Source of the DNA: an uncultured Bacilli bacterium | GTDB lineage: Bacteria; Bacillota_I; Bacilli_A; ML615J-28; CAG-313 | Reading direction: 5' to 3' | NCBI GenBank assembly: GCA_934140285.1 | Contig: CAKPBI010000004.1 | Coordinates: forward strand, 62,001 to 126,000 | DNA: 64,000 nucleotides | Shown here: positions 33,275-42,765 of the stretch, one piece after another | Numbering within the stretch: position 1 is the first letter of the stretch | How the letters are laid out: every line of letters starts with the position of its first letter | The notes under the pieces: model-generated | The model's input: only the letters and a program-made list of their open reading frames with translations | Told to the model about the DNA's origin: nothing | Database searches by the model: none | Translations under genes and position numbers: made by a program

Positions 33275-33303
33275 TTGCATTTTTGTTTACTTTTTGGTAT
33301 AAT
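33275..33303 (+). promoter_or_regulatory. Promoter of the rsmE operon
   Basis: TATAAT (33298-33303) is preceded at 17 bases by TTGCAT (33275-33280), a fair -35 match. Confidence 0.55.
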
Positions 33304-33328
33304 ATTGTGACAAGAGAGGATGAAGTTT

Positions 33329-34072
33329 ATGCAACGTTATATGATTAATAAGAATAACTCATATGTTGATTTGGATAACCATATTATCAAAATAATGTCT
33401 GAAGATGCTCATCATATGAAGAATGTTATGAGAATGAACATAAATGATAAAGTAATCGTTGTGTATGAAGAAAAGAGTTACCAATGTATAATTTTAGCCT
33501 TAACAAACAGTGAAGTAACTCTTGAAATAGAACATTCTCTTGAAGAAAATAAAGAACTAGATTGTGAAGTTTGTATTGCACAAGGATTAGTTAGAAAAGA
33601 AAAAATGGAAGAAGTTATTGATCATATCTCAGAACTTGGAGCAACCCTTTATCAACCAGTTATTTTAAGAAGATGTAATGTAAAGGTAAGTAATGAAAAT
33701 ATTGATAAAAAACTTATCCGTTTAAATAAGATTGCTAAAGAAGCCTCTGAGCAAGCTCATCGCTTAAAGGTTTTAGGAGTAAAAGCCCCTATAAGCTTTA
33801 AACAATTTTTAAATTTTTCAAAAGACTTTGATTTATGCTTAGTTGCTCATGTAGATTTAGATAATCCCCTTTATATAGGTGATGCCATAAAAAATGAAAA
33901 ACGCATTCTAGTACTCGTAGGACCTGAAGGTGGATTTGATCAAGAAGAATTAGAAGAGTTAAAAAATAATAATTTTAAAATGATATCACTTGGAAAAAGA
34001 GTCTTAAGAACCGAAGTTGCACCAAGTTATATTATGAGTATAGTTGATTACTTAAGAGGTGAAAATAAGTGA
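33329..34072 (+). CDS. rsmE: 16S rRNA (uracil-1498)-N3-methyltransferase RsmE
   Basis: The 247-residue SPOUT methyltransferase starts MQRYMI, as family members do; GAGAGG lies nine to ten bases before this ATG, whereas an in-frame ATG at 33320 would touch the site. The N-terminal PUA-like domain contains HHMKNVMRM and the C-terminal trefoil knot has VLVGPEGGFDQEELEEL and LGKRVLRTEVA. It methylates U1498 of 16S rRNA with SAM. It ends within the mtaB start. Confidence 0.95.
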   Translation: MQRYMINKNNSYVDLDNHIIKIMSEDAHHMKNVMRMNINDKVIVVYEEKSYQCIILALTNSEVTLEIEHSLEENKELDCEVCIAQGLVRKEKMEEVIDHISELGATLYQPVILRRCNVKVSNENIDKKLIRLNKIAKEASEQAHRLKVLGVKAPISFKQFLNFSKDFDLCLVAHVDLDNPLYIGDAIKNEKRILVLVGPEGGFDQEELEELKNNNFKMISLGKRVLRTEVAPSYIMSIVDYLRGENK

Positions 34073-35388
34073 AATTTAGCGTAATATCGTTAGGATGTAA
34101 AGTTAATAGTTATGAAACCGAAGTCCTAATTAATGATTTAAATAATAAAGGATGGGAATACTGCCTAAAAGATGATGATATTGATGTCATCATTATTAAT
34201 ACTTGTACGGTAACATCAACTAGTGATCAAAAATCAAGACAAATAATTAGAAGTACTAAAAGAAAACACCCAAATGCGATAATCGTTGCGATGGGATGCT
34301 TCGTTCAACTTAATCCTGATGTCGCATCAAGCATTGCTGATATCATCATTGGAACAAATAATCGTTTAAAAGTATATGATCTTGTTAACTCATATCTTAA
34401 TACTAGAAATGAAATTGATAGTTTAATTAAGCCACTATCAATCGTTGAAGACATTAAAAATGTTAAAACATATGAAGAAATGAAACTAAATAGTGTGACT
34501 ACGCATACCAGAGGTTTTGTTAAAATCCAAGATGGCTGTGAAAACTTTTGTAGCTATTGTGCCATCCCCTACTCAAGAGGAGGTATCAGAAGTAGACTAC
34601 CAAATGATGTCATAAATGAAATCAAAAGTTTAGTTAAAAATGGTACCAAAGAAGTAATTATTGCGGGGATAAATACCGGTACTTATGGTCAAGACTTAGG
34701 AAATATTTCTTTAGCAAATCTCATAGAAAGAATCATGAATGAGACCACTTTATACCGTTTACGTCTTTCTTCTATTGAATTAATGGAAGTAACTGATGAA
34801 CTTCTTAATACAATCAAGAAGTATGAATCACGCATTGCTCATCATCTTCATATCCCTCTTCAAGGTGGATGTGATACAGTCTTAAAGAGAATGCACCGTA
34901 AATACCTAACGAAAGACTATGAAGAATTAATCAAAAAGATTCGTTCAATGTTTCCTAGTATTGCGATTACCACTGACCTTTTAGCAGGATTTGTAGGTGA
35001 AACAGAGGATGAATTTAATCAAACATGTGAATTCATTAAGAGAATTAACTTCTCATCAATGCATATTTTCCCATATTCTCGTCGTAAAGGAACTGAAGCA
35101 GATAAAATGGAAGGCCATTTAGACCCTAAAGTAATAAATGAAAGAACGCATATTTTACTAGGTATTGCTGAAGAAATGAAATATAATTACGAAAAAAGCT
35201 TTGAAGGAACCATTCAAAATGTTATTACCGAAACCATCAAAAATGGTTATATGACATCTCATAGTAGTAACTATTTGGAAATTGATGTTATCTTAGAAGA
35301 AGATATTATTCCAAATATGATAATAGATGTTGAGATTCTTGAAGTACAAAAAAATAAAATTATTGGAAGGAGAGTAAAACATGAGTAG
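34069..35388 (+). CDS. mtaB: tRNA t6A37 methylthiotransferase MtaB
   Basis: The 439-residue radical-SAM enzyme has an N-terminal UPF0004 domain (LGCKVNSYET; NTCTVTSTSDQKSRQ) that holds the auxiliary cluster, radical-SAM cysteines C157, C161 and C164 in GCENFCSYC, and a C-terminal TRAM-like segment. It converts t6A37 to ms2t6A37 in tRNAs reading ANN codons. The start codon is GTG (GTGA overlap with rsmE). The next gene overlaps by eight bases. Confidence 0.93.
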   Translation: MKFSVISLGCKVNSYETEVLINDLNNKGWEYCLKDDDIDVIIINTCTVTSTSDQKSRQIIRSTKRKHPNAIIVAMGCFVQLNPDVASSIADIIIGTNNRLKVYDLVNSYLNTRNEIDSLIKPLSIVEDIKNVKTYEEMKLNSVTTHTRGFVKIQDGCENFCSYCAIPYSRGGIRSRLPNDVINEIKSLVKNGTKEVIIAGINTGTYGQDLGNISLANLIERIMNETTLYRLRLSSIELMEVTDELLNTIKKYESRIAHHLHIPLQGGCDTVLKRMHRKYLTKDYEELIKKIRSMFPSIAITTDLLAGFVGETEDEFNQTCEFIKRINFSSMHIFPYSRRKGTEADKMEGHLDPKVINERTHILLGIAEEMKYNYEKSFEGTIQNVITETIKNGYMTSHSSNYLEIDVILEEDIIPNMIIDVEILEVQKNKIIGRRVKHE

Positions 35389-36730
35389 TTTTAAAGATTA
35401 TCATCTAAAAAAAGAATTACTAGAAAGTATTAAAGCTATTGGCTTTGAATCACCTACAGAAGTACAAAAACAAGTAATCCCCCGAGCTATGAAAAAAGAA
35501 AGCTTGATTGTTCAAAGTGCAACCGGAAGTGGTAAAACGCATGCTTTCTTAATTCCGATTATTCAAAACTTAGATCCTACCTTACAAGAAGTACAAAATG
35601 TAATTATCTCACCTACAAGAGAACTTGCAATGCAATTATATGATGTCTTTATGGAATTAATCTCTCATCTAGGCTATGAGGTAAACGTCCAAAAAGTAAT
35701 CGGAGGTGGAAACCGTGAAGCCGAGATTAAACGCTTTGAAAAATCCCAACCTCAAATTGTAATTGGCACCTTAGGTAGACTTAATGATTTAGTTGTAAAC
35801 ACTAATGTTTTAAAAATACATAATGCTAAAACCGTTGTAATCGATGAAGCTGATATGATATTTGAAGAGAAAGAGTTAGTGGAAGTAGATAAGATAATTG
35901 GTAAAGTTCAAGGAAATCCCCAATTTTTAATTTTTAGTGCCACCCTTCCTAAAGGCCTAAGATCCTTCTTAAAGAAATACCTTGAAAATGCTCAAACCAT
36001 AGCTCTTGAAGAAAAAAATCTTACAGCCGCAACCATTGAACATATCATGCTTCAATGTAAAGCTAAAGATAAGAGAAATGTCCTATTAGATTTACTTAAG
36101 ATAATTAATCCATATCTTGCTTTAATATTTGTAAATACAAAAGAAGGCGTAGATGAATTATCGATGTATCTCGCAAAAGAAGGATACCGCGTAGGTAAAC
36201 TTCATGGAGCAATGGATGACAGATTTCGTAAACAAATGATTAAACGTATTCAAAACTTAGAGTTTCAATATGTTGTAGCTAGTGATATTGCGGCCCGTGG
36301 TATTGACATTGAAGGAGTAAGTCATGTTATCAACTTTGACCTTCCCAAAGATGTAGAATTCTTCATCCATAGAACTGGACGTACAGCGAGAAACTCCCAA
36401 ACGGGTATTTCATATAGCCTTTATGCTTATGAAGATGATGAATATATCAAAGCCCTTCAAAAGAAAGGTTTAATTTGTAAGTTCTATCAAATTAAAGATG
36501 GTACATTGATAGAATCTACCTTCAAAAAAAGAGTAAGAAAACTTTCTAAAAATGAAGAGATTGAACAACATATACATCAAAAAACGCCAATGCCAAAAAA
36601 GGTAAAACCAGGTTACAAGAAAAAACGAAATGAAAAAATCAAAAAAGAAATCAAAAAAGCCAAAAAAGAACGTATAAGTGAAATCTATCGCCGCCGTGCT
36701 AAAGAACGAAAAGAAGAACAAGATAACTAG
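35381..36730 (+). CDS. cshB: DEAD-box RNA helicase (CshB-like)
   Basis: The 449-residue helicase has the Q motif, motif I SATGSGKT, Ia PTRELA, motif II DEAD, motif III SAT, a helicase-C domain with VASDIAARGIDIE and motif VI HRTGRTAR. It ends in a 70-residue Lys/Arg-rich tail suited to RNA binding. The length and tail match the CshB/YqfR group, whose gene also neighbours nfo in Bacillus. It overlaps mtaB by eight bases. Confidence 0.9.
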   Translation: MSSFKDYHLKKELLESIKAIGFESPTEVQKQVIPRAMKKESLIVQSATGSGKTHAFLIPIIQNLDPTLQEVQNVIISPTRELAMQLYDVFMELISHLGYEVNVQKVIGGGNREAEIKRFEKSQPQIVIGTLGRLNDLVVNTNVLKIHNAKTVVIDEADMIFEEKELVEVDKIIGKVQGNPQFLIFSATLPKGLRSFLKKYLENAQTIALEEKNLTAATIEHIMLQCKAKDKRNVLLDLLKIINPYLALIFVNTKEGVDELSMYLAKEGYRVGKLHGAMDDRFRKQMIKRIQNLEFQYVVASDIAARGIDIEGVSHVINFDLPKDVEFFIHRTGRTARNSQTGISYSLYAYEDDEYIKALQKKGLICKFYQIKDGTLIESTFKKRVRKLSKNEEIEQHIHQKTPMPKKVKPGYKKKRNEKIKKEIKKAKKERISEIYRRRAKERKEEQDN

Positions 36731-36743
36731 AAAGGAACATACC

Positions 36744-37655
36744 ATGAAAATAGGAAGTCACGTAAGTAATAATGGATTTAAAATGCTTCAAGGAAGTGTT
36801 GAAGAAGCTTTAAGCTATGGAGCTAATGCCTTAATGGTATATTTAGGAGCTCCTCAAAATACAATACGTAAACCATATACGGAAATGCATATTGAAGAGG
36901 CTTTGACATTATGTGATTTAAATGATATAGATCCTGATGATATCATTGTTCATGCTCCATATATTGTAAATCTTGCTCAAAGTGATGATCAAAAATGGGA
37001 TTATGCGATTACCTTCTTAGGTAATGAATTAATGGGTACTGCGATGATAGGAGCTAAATATATGGTCTTACACCCAGGTGCTCACGTTGGCATGGGTAAA
37101 GACTATGGCATTGAAAGAATCGCTACAGGAATTAACTATATTTTATCCGATACCATCAACTACAACTCAGTAATCTTACTAGAAACTATGGCCGGCAAAG
37201 GAACAGAATGTGGAAGAACCTTTGAAGAAATTGCTGAAATCATCAGTAAAGTTCATAACAAAAGTAGAATTGGGGTATGTTTAGATACTTGCCATATTAA
37301 TGATGCTGGTTATGATATAGTTGATCACTATGAAGAGGTAATTAAAGAATTTGATCGAATCATCGGCCTTGAATACTTGAAAGTAATTCACTTAAATGAT
37401 TCAAAAAATCCATGTGGGTCACATAAAGACCGTCATGAAAATATTGGGTTTGGAACTATTGGTTTTGATACATTAATGAAATTTGTAAATGATGAAAGGT
37501 TTAAGGATATTCCAAAAATCCTTGAAACTCCATATATTCCATATTCAAAACTAGTTAGTTTTGCACCATACAAAGAAGAAATTGAAATGATTAAGAAAGG
37601 AGAGTTCAATCCTTCTTTAAAAGAAGAAGTATTGAAGAATAATTCAGTTGAATAA
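36744..37655 (+). CDS. nfo: Endonuclease IV
   Basis: The 303-residue TIM-barrel AP endonuclease starts MKIGSHVS after AAAGGAAC; upstream in-frame codons belong to the helicase tail. The zinc ligands are visible in VLHPGAHVG, LLETMAGKGTECG, CLDTCHINDAGYD, VIHLNDSKNPCGSHKDRHE and ILETPYIP. It cuts 5' of abasic sites and trims 3' blocks in base excision repair. It follows the helicase by 13 bases. Confidence 0.96.
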   Translation: MKIGSHVSNNGFKMLQGSVEEALSYGANALMVYLGAPQNTIRKPYTEMHIEEALTLCDLNDIDPDDIIVHAPYIVNLAQSDDQKWDYAITFLGNELMGTAMIGAKYMVLHPGAHVGMGKDYGIERIATGINYILSDTINYNSVILLETMAGKGTECGRTFEEIAEIISKVHNKSRIGVCLDTCHINDAGYDIVDHYEEVIKEFDRIIGLEYLKVIHLNDSKNPCGSHKDRHENIGFGTIGFDTLMKFVNDERFKDIPKILETPYIPYSKLVSFAPYKEEIEMIKKGEFNPSLKEEVLKNNSVE

Positions 37656-38562
37656 GATTAATAAAAATTATATAAAAGAAAGATTAAATGAACAATCAGA
37701 AAATAAAATTAAAGAAGCATATCGCTTATTGCAGACTTATGCATCAGATAATGAAGAAATTATTGAGGCAATTGAAGACATCTACTATGGATACTTAGGA
37801 TATTGTGAAAGTAATAACGTTCCTTATGTAGAAGAAGAATTTCTTGATGAATTAATTACAACTATAAATGAAATGAATGAAAGATACGCTCAACTTGAAA
37901 AAGACTTAGAAAATCCAAGTGATGCGAAAGTACTAAGAGTGAAAGTTTGGTTAGAGGGTTTAAAATCAAAGTTTAATCGTATAATTGATATTCCAGTATG
38001 TTATCGTCTTTGTGATCTTGCTTATACAGCCTTTTATTCATTTAAAATGATTGGCTTTAAACCATTCTCTATTGAAATTGGTAATGTAACATCCTACTCT
38101 AGAAATGCGGTGGAACCTGAAGATATAGAAAGAGTACCACTCACTGACGAGGTTCACCTTGTTCATATAGGCTTCGAAGAACATGAAATATTTACCATCT
38201 ATTATGACATAAATCATCAAGAGCCATGGGTAATAAAAGGTGAAGTTCTTGGCATTCTAGATAATGAACATCAAATCGACTGTCCTCAAGTAGTAAAAGG
38301 AAAAGGTAATGGGGTATTTGAAGATCATCGTGATTTCTTTAATTTACTAGTTACTAAATCTAAAGAAGAAATCATTGCAGAAAATAACCTCGATAAAAAA
38401 ACAGCTAAATTACTTAATAAAATCAATATGGAAGGGTTCCAAAGAAGAGATTGTAACGAAACTTTAGATGAAGTTTTAACATATTATATAGATCATTATG
38501 AAAATGATGTCGATGAAGATGAAGAAACTATCGATGAACCTGATATGGATATCGATTTTTAA
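37648..38562 (+). CDS. Unrecognised acidic protein at the end of the rsmE operon
   Basis: The 304-residue protein begins at a TTG that overlaps the nfo stop (TTGAATAA). This start is uncertain because the ribosome site is weak and no in-frame ATG is close. The N-terminal 110 residues are helical, a middle domain (about 110-225) is mixed alpha/beta (PVCYRLCDLAYTAFYS; HEIFTIYYD), and the end is a very acidic tail rich in Asp and Glu. No signal peptide or membrane span is seen. The operon context suggests a cytosolic role; the function is unknown. Confidence 0.65.
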   Translation: MNKINKNYIKERLNEQSENKIKEAYRLLQTYASDNEEIIEAIEDIYYGYLGYCESNNVPYVEEEFLDELITTINEMNERYAQLEKDLENPSDAKVLRVKVWLEGLKSKFNRIIDIPVCYRLCDLAYTAFYSFKMIGFKPFSIEIGNVTSYSRNAVEPEDIERVPLTDEVHLVHIGFEEHEIFTIYYDINHQEPWVIKGEVLGILDNEHQIDCPQVVKGKGNGVFEDHRDFFNLLVTKSKEEIIAENNLDKKTAKLLNKINMEGFQRRDCNETLDEVLTYYIDHYENDVDEDEETIDEPDMDIDF

Positions 38563-38565
38563 AAC

Positions 38566-38605
38566 AAAAAAGAAGTTGTGTTTTACGGAACATAACTTCT
38601 TTTTA
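38566..38605 (+). terminator. Terminator of the rsmE operon
   Basis: AAAAAGAAGTT-GTG pairs with CAT-AACTTCTTTTT around a short loop, with T residues in the 3' arm. Confidence 0.9.
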
Positions 38606-38636
38606 GGTTAATTAAATCTATAAAGTCAAACAAAAT

Positions 38637-38669
38637 GCTAATGTAAATATTTCTTAAATTTTCATTAGC
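38637..38669. promoter_or_regulatory. Inverted repeat upstream of nrdD
   Basis: GCTAATG (38637-38643) and CATTAGC (38663-38669) face each other, with partial pairing continuing inward. The repeat lies 31 bases upstream of the probable -10 box TATAAT (38700-38705), so it may bind a regulator; it does not resemble the NrdR box. Confidence 0.4.
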
Positions 38670-38735
38670 AAATATAGAACAAATTATTTCAAATTATGTT
38701 ATAATTCACTTAAATAAAAAATAGAAATGAAATAG

Positions 38736-38765
38736 AAAAAATAGAGGTTTTAACCTTTGTTTTTT
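38736..38765 (+). promoter_or_regulatory. Hairpin in the nrdD leader
   Basis: AAAAAATAGAGGTT can pair along its whole length, with G-T wobbles, with AACCTTTGTTTTTT across a two-base gap. It sits between the probable transcription start and the GGAGG site of nrdD and ends in six T residues, so it could act as an attenuator. Confidence 0.4.
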
Positions 38766-38787
38766 ATTGTTGATGGAGGAAAGAAAT

Positions 38788-41154
38788 ATGTTACAAGTAA
38801 AAAAACGTGATGGTAAAGTTGTTGAATTCAACATTACAAAAATTGAAAATGCAATAAAGAAAGCTTTTGAAGCCGTTAATAAAGCTTACTCTCAAGATAT
38901 AATTGAACTTCTGGCTTTAAGAGTTACTGCGAACTTTAATGATAAGGTTGAAAATGGCGTAATCTCTGTTGAAGATATTCAAGACAGTGTAGAAGTTATC
39001 CTAATTCAAGCAAGTTATGTAGATGTTGCTAAAGCATACATTTTATATCGTAAACAACATGAAAATATGCGAAATATCAAATCTACAATTCTTGACTATA
39101 AAGATGCGGTAAATAACTATTTAAAGATAAATGACTGGCGTGTAAAAGAAAACTCTACAGTTACATACTCGGTAGGTGGTTTAATCCTTTCTAACTCTGG
39201 TGCTATTACAGCTAACTACTGGCTATCAGAAATTTATGATTCAGAAATTGAAGCAGCTCATAGAAATGCAGATATCCATATTCATGATTTATCAATGTTA
39301 ACAGGATATTGTGCTGGTTGGTCTATTAAACAATTAATCCAAGAAGGATTAGGTGGTGTACCTGGTAAAATTACTTCAGCTCCTGCAGCTCACCTTTCAA
39401 CTTTATGTAATCAAATGACTAACTTTTTAGGTATCATGCAAAATGAATGGGCTGGTGCACAAGCTTTCTCTTCATTTGATACTTACCTTGCACCATTTGT
39501 AAAAGTTGACAATCTATCATATAAAGAAGTTAAACAATGCATCCAATCTTTCATTTATGGTGTTAATACTCCAAGCCGTTGGGGTACCCAAGCTCCATTT
39601 ACTAATATTACATTAGACTGGACAGTACCAAACGACCTTGCTGAATTAAATGTTATTGTTGGTGGCAAAGAACAAAACTTCAAATATAAAGATTGTGTTA
39701 ATGAAATGGCAATGGTTAATAAAGCATTCATCGAAATAATGATTGAAGGTGATGCTAATGGCCGTGGATTCCAATACCCAATTCCTACATATTCAATTAC
39801 TCGTGATTTCGACTGGTCTCCAACTGAAAACAATAAACTATTATTTGAAATGACTGCTAAATATGGTACTCCATATTTCTCAAATTACATTAATAGTGAT
39901 ATGGAACCTAGTGATGTACGTAGTATGTGCTGTCGTTTACGTCTTGACTTAAGAGAATTAAGAAAGAAATCTGGTGGATTCTTTGGTAGTGGTGAAAGCA
40001 CTGGCTCAGTTGGTGTTGTTACTATCAATATGCCACGTATAGCTTATCTTTCTAAGAACGAAGATGAATTTTTTGAAAGACTAACTAAGATGATGGACAT
40101 TGCTGCAAGATCATTAAAGATTAAACGTAATGTAATTACTAAACTTCTTGAAGAAGGTCTATATCCATATACCAAGAGATACCTTGGCACTTTCAACAAT
40201 CACTTCTCAACAATTGGTCTTGTTGGTATGAATGAAGCTTGTTTAAATGCTAACTGGATTCATGAAGATTTAACTCATAAGAATGCTCAAGAATTCACCA
40301 AGAAAGTACTAAACTTCATGCGTGAAAAACTATCTGATTATCAAGAAGAATATGGAGACTTATACAACCTAGAAGCAACTCCAGCGGAATCTACTTCATA
40401 TCGTCTTGCTAAACACGATGTAAAACGTTACCCTGATATTATTACAGCATCTAAAGATGGTGGAACTCCATACTATACAAATAGTTCTCACCTACCTGTT
40501 GGATATACAGAAGATGTTTTCACTGCTCTTGATATCCAAGATGAATTACAAGTTCTATACACATCAGGAACGGTATTCCATACTTTCCTTGGTCAAAAAC
40601 TTCCATCTTGGGAAGCTACAGCTAAACTTGTAAGAAAGATTGCTGAAAACTATCGTCTTCCTTATTATACAATTTCACCAACTTACTCTGTATGTCCTGT
40701 TCATGGATATATCACAGGTGAAGTTTATAAATGTCCTGAATGTGGAAGAAAAACAGAAGTATACAGCCGTATAACTGGATACTACCGTCCTGTTCAAAAC
40801 TGGAACGATGGTAAGGCAGAAGAATTCAAACAAAGAAAGACTTATGACATTGATCATTCTAGTATTGTTGGTAAAGGTATTCATAAAGAAGAAACTAAAC
40901 ATGAAGAAGTACAACCTCTAAATGAAATCTTACTATTTACAACTAAGACTTGTCCAAACTGTAAGATGGCTAAGATGCTTCTTGATAAAGCTCAAGTAAA
41001 ATATGTAGCAGTAGATGCTGAAGATAACGCAGAAGCAACAAAACACTACGGCATCAAAAAAGCTCCAACTCTACTTGTTCCAACACCAAATGGTGTAGAA
41101 GTATATGACAATGTAAGTTTAATCAAAGGATATATTGAAAAAAATGTCAAATAG
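38788..41154 (+). CDS. nrdD: Anaerobic (class III) ribonucleoside-triphosphate reductase with C-terminal redoxin domain
   Basis: The 788-residue protein starts at the ATG after GGAGG. It has one ATP-cone (about 2-92), the ten-stranded glycyl-radical barrel (with SMCCRLRLDLRELR and STGSVGVVTINMPRIAYL), a zinc site (C636, H639, C649, C652) and the glycyl-radical loop RITGYY with candidate radical Gly664. After about residue 705 it carries a glutaredoxin/thioredoxin-like domain with CPNC (722-725) and KAPTLLVPTPNG. It makes dNTPs from NTPs without oxygen. The fusion suggests that the redoxin, not formate, supplies electrons. trxB starts inside its 3' end. Confidence 0.95.
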   Translation: MLQVKKRDGKVVEFNITKIENAIKKAFEAVNKAYSQDIIELLALRVTANFNDKVENGVISVEDIQDSVEVILIQASYVDVAKAYILYRKQHENMRNIKSTILDYKDAVNNYLKINDWRVKENSTVTYSVGGLILSNSGAITANYWLSEIYDSEIEAAHRNADIHIHDLSMLTGYCAGWSIKQLIQEGLGGVPGKITSAPAAHLSTLCNQMTNFLGIMQNEWAGAQAFSSFDTYLAPFVKVDNLSYKEVKQCIQSFIYGVNTPSRWGTQAPFTNITLDWTVPNDLAELNVIVGGKEQNFKYKDCVNEMAMVNKAFIEIMIEGDANGRGFQYPIPTYSITRDFDWSPTENNKLLFEMTAKYGTPYFSNYINSDMEPSDVRSMCCRLRLDLRELRKKSGGFFGSGESTGSVGVVTINMPRIAYLSKNEDEFFERLTKMMDIAARSLKIKRNVITKLLEEGLYPYTKRYLGTFNNHFSTIGLVGMNEACLNANWIHEDLTHKNAQEFTKKVLNFMREKLSDYQEEYGDLYNLEATPAESTSYRLAKHDVKRYPDIITASKDGGTPYYTNSSHLPVGYTEDVFTALDIQDELQVLYTSGTVFHTFLGQKLPSWEATAKLVRKIAENYRLPYYTISPTYSVCPVHGYITGEVYKCPECGRKTEVYSRITGYYRPVQNWNDGKAEEFKQRKTYDIDHSSIVGKGIHKEETKHEEVQPLNEILLFTTKTCPNCKMAKMLLDKAQVKYVAVDAEDNAEATKHYGIKKAPTLLVPTPNGVEVYDNVSLIKGYIEKNVK

Positions 41155-42055
41155 TATTTATGATATTATCATCGTCGGAGCAGGACCTGCCGGAATGACT
41201 GCTGCCTTATATGCAAGACGCAGTGATAAGACAGTCTTAATCCTTGAAAAAGAAAACTTTGGTGGTCAAATAGCTCTAGCCCCAAAAGTAGAAAACTTCC
41301 CTACTCTTGAATCTACAACAGGACAAGAACTAGCGGATAAATTACTTAACCAAATCATGGAGCTAGGTACAGAATTTGAACTTGAAGAAGTCTTAAAAAT
41401 TGAAAAAGAAAATGATATATTTACAGTTACAACAAACTATAATGAATATCAATCAAGAACTGTAATTATCGCAACCGGTGCAAAACATAAAAAAATGGGA
41501 CTTGAAAAAGAAGAAAAATTCCTTGGAAAAGGCCTATCTTACTGTGCCGTATGTGATGGAGCTTTCTTCAAAAATGAAGAAGTCGCAGTAGTAGGTGATG
41601 CTAACTCAGCCTTACAGTATGCCCTTGATTTAAGCACATACTGCCCTAAAGTTTATGTATGTACACTATTTGATTGTTTCTTTGGTGATCAAATCTTAGT
41701 TGACCGCCTACTTCAAAAAGACAACATTGAAATTATTCACAATATTTCATTAATTGATTTAAAAGGAACCAACTCACTAGAAGGTTTAGTATTTGAAAAT
41801 ACAAAAACTAAAGAACATTTAACAATTCCTGTAAAAGGAGTATTCATTGCTATTGGTCAAGTACCAAACAATGATATAGTTAAAAACCTTGTTGATATCG
41901 ACAACCAAGGCTATGTAATTACTGATGAAAACCTTCTAACTAAAACCAAAGGATTATTTGTTGCGGGGGATTGCCGTACAAAAAATGTACGTCAAGCAAC
42001 CACAGCTGTAAGTGATGGTGCAATAGCTGCTATCCAGGCGATAAAATTACTATAA
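41144..42055 (+). CDS. trxB: Thioredoxin reductase-like flavoprotein with atypical NAD(P)H site
   Basis: The 303-residue protein has the FAD motif GAGPAG (12-17), the redox pair CAVC (134-137) and the C-terminal FAD motif GLFVAGDCR. The second nucleotide site reads GDANSA (151-156) instead of GxGxxA. The HRRxxxR loop that binds the NADPH phosphate is replaced by CTLFDCFFG (173-181). Similar losses mark the ferredoxin-linked thioredoxin reductases of Clostridia. It overlaps the redoxin-coding end of nrdD by 11 bases, so it probably reduces that domain. The electron donor is inference. Confidence 0.88.
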   Translation: MSNSIYDIIIVGAGPAGMTAALYARRSDKTVLILEKENFGGQIALAPKVENFPTLESTTGQELADKLLNQIMELGTEFELEEVLKIEKENDIFTVTTNYNEYQSRTVIIATGAKHKKMGLEKEEKFLGKGLSYCAVCDGAFFKNEEVAVVGDANSALQYALDLSTYCPKVYVCTLFDCFFGDQILVDRLLQKDNIEIIHNISLIDLKGTNSLEGLVFENTKTKEHLTIPVKGVFIAIGQVPNNDIVKNLVDIDNQGYVITDENLLTKTKGLFVAGDCRTKNVRQATTAVSDGAIAAIQAIKLL

Positions 42056-42063
42056 AAACAAAC

Positions 42064-42105
42064 CCCTAAGCAAATTAGAAACGATACTTTGCTTAGGGAT
42101 TTTTT
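42064..42105 (+). terminator. Terminator of nrdD-trxB
   Basis: CCCTAAGCAAA (42064-42074) pairs perfectly with TTTGCTTAGGG (42088-42098) and is followed by ATTTTTT. Confidence 0.93.
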
Positions 42106-42158
42106 AAAAATGAGAAAAAATAAAAAGAATAAATTTATGATTAAGGAGAAAATATTTT

Positions 42159-42710
42159 ATGATTATTGAAAAAGTAGTTGATAAAGATGAAATGATAAGA
42201 GATTTAAAATTATTTAAAAGATATTGGCTTTTACCATTTAAAAGGGGATTATTAGCATTTCCAGTTATTTTTGTTGGATTATTTATTCTTCTTCTTTTTG
42301 CATATATCATTGATGGTAGTTTAACTATAGTATATATTGCTATTGGAATAGTATCACTATATTTTGTTCTTGTGGTAGCTCGTGTTCTAATAAAATCCAA
42401 TAAAAATATTAAGATACTAATAAATGATAGAACGAAAATCTACAATACCAGAGATTATATTATTAGAAAATTTACTTTTAATAATAATCAATTAGTTATT
42501 GAAAGAAATGATGGAACTAATCAAGTAACTGAGACATTTTCATTGGATGATCTTTATGTAGCATGGATTGATAAAAAAAGAACAGCCTTTATTCTTCAAT
42601 TTAAAGCAGGAAAAAACAAAAAGATAGTTGCAGTTCATTCAGATAAAATAGATGAATTAGAAAAATATTTCATAAATAATAATATAAAATACTATGTGGT
42701 AAAAAAATAA
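42159..42710 (+). CDS. Two-span membrane protein with YcxB-like architecture
   Basis: The 183-residue protein has a short cytoplasmic N terminus, two membrane spans (about 32-53 and 57-75) and a C-terminal beta-rich domain of about 100 residues ending in a helix (SDKIDELEKYF). The plan of two helices followed by a PH-like domain with a W-x-D-K segment resembles YcxB-like proteins, but the match is weak. AAGGAGAAAA precedes the ATG. A damaged tandem copy follows. Confidence 0.65.
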   Translation: MIIEKVVDKDEMIRDLKLFKRYWLLPFKRGLLAFPVIFVGLFILLLFAYIIDGSLTIVYIAIGIVSLYFVLVVARVLIKSNKNIKILINDRTKIYNTRDYIIRKFTFNNNQLVIERNDGTNQVTETFSLDDLYVAWIDKKRTAFILQFKAGKNKKIVAVHSDKIDELEKYFINNNIKYYVVKK

Positions 42711-42765
42711 TAATATTTATAATATAATAACCATAAAGTTTAATACAAAAAGGAGAAAACATTTT

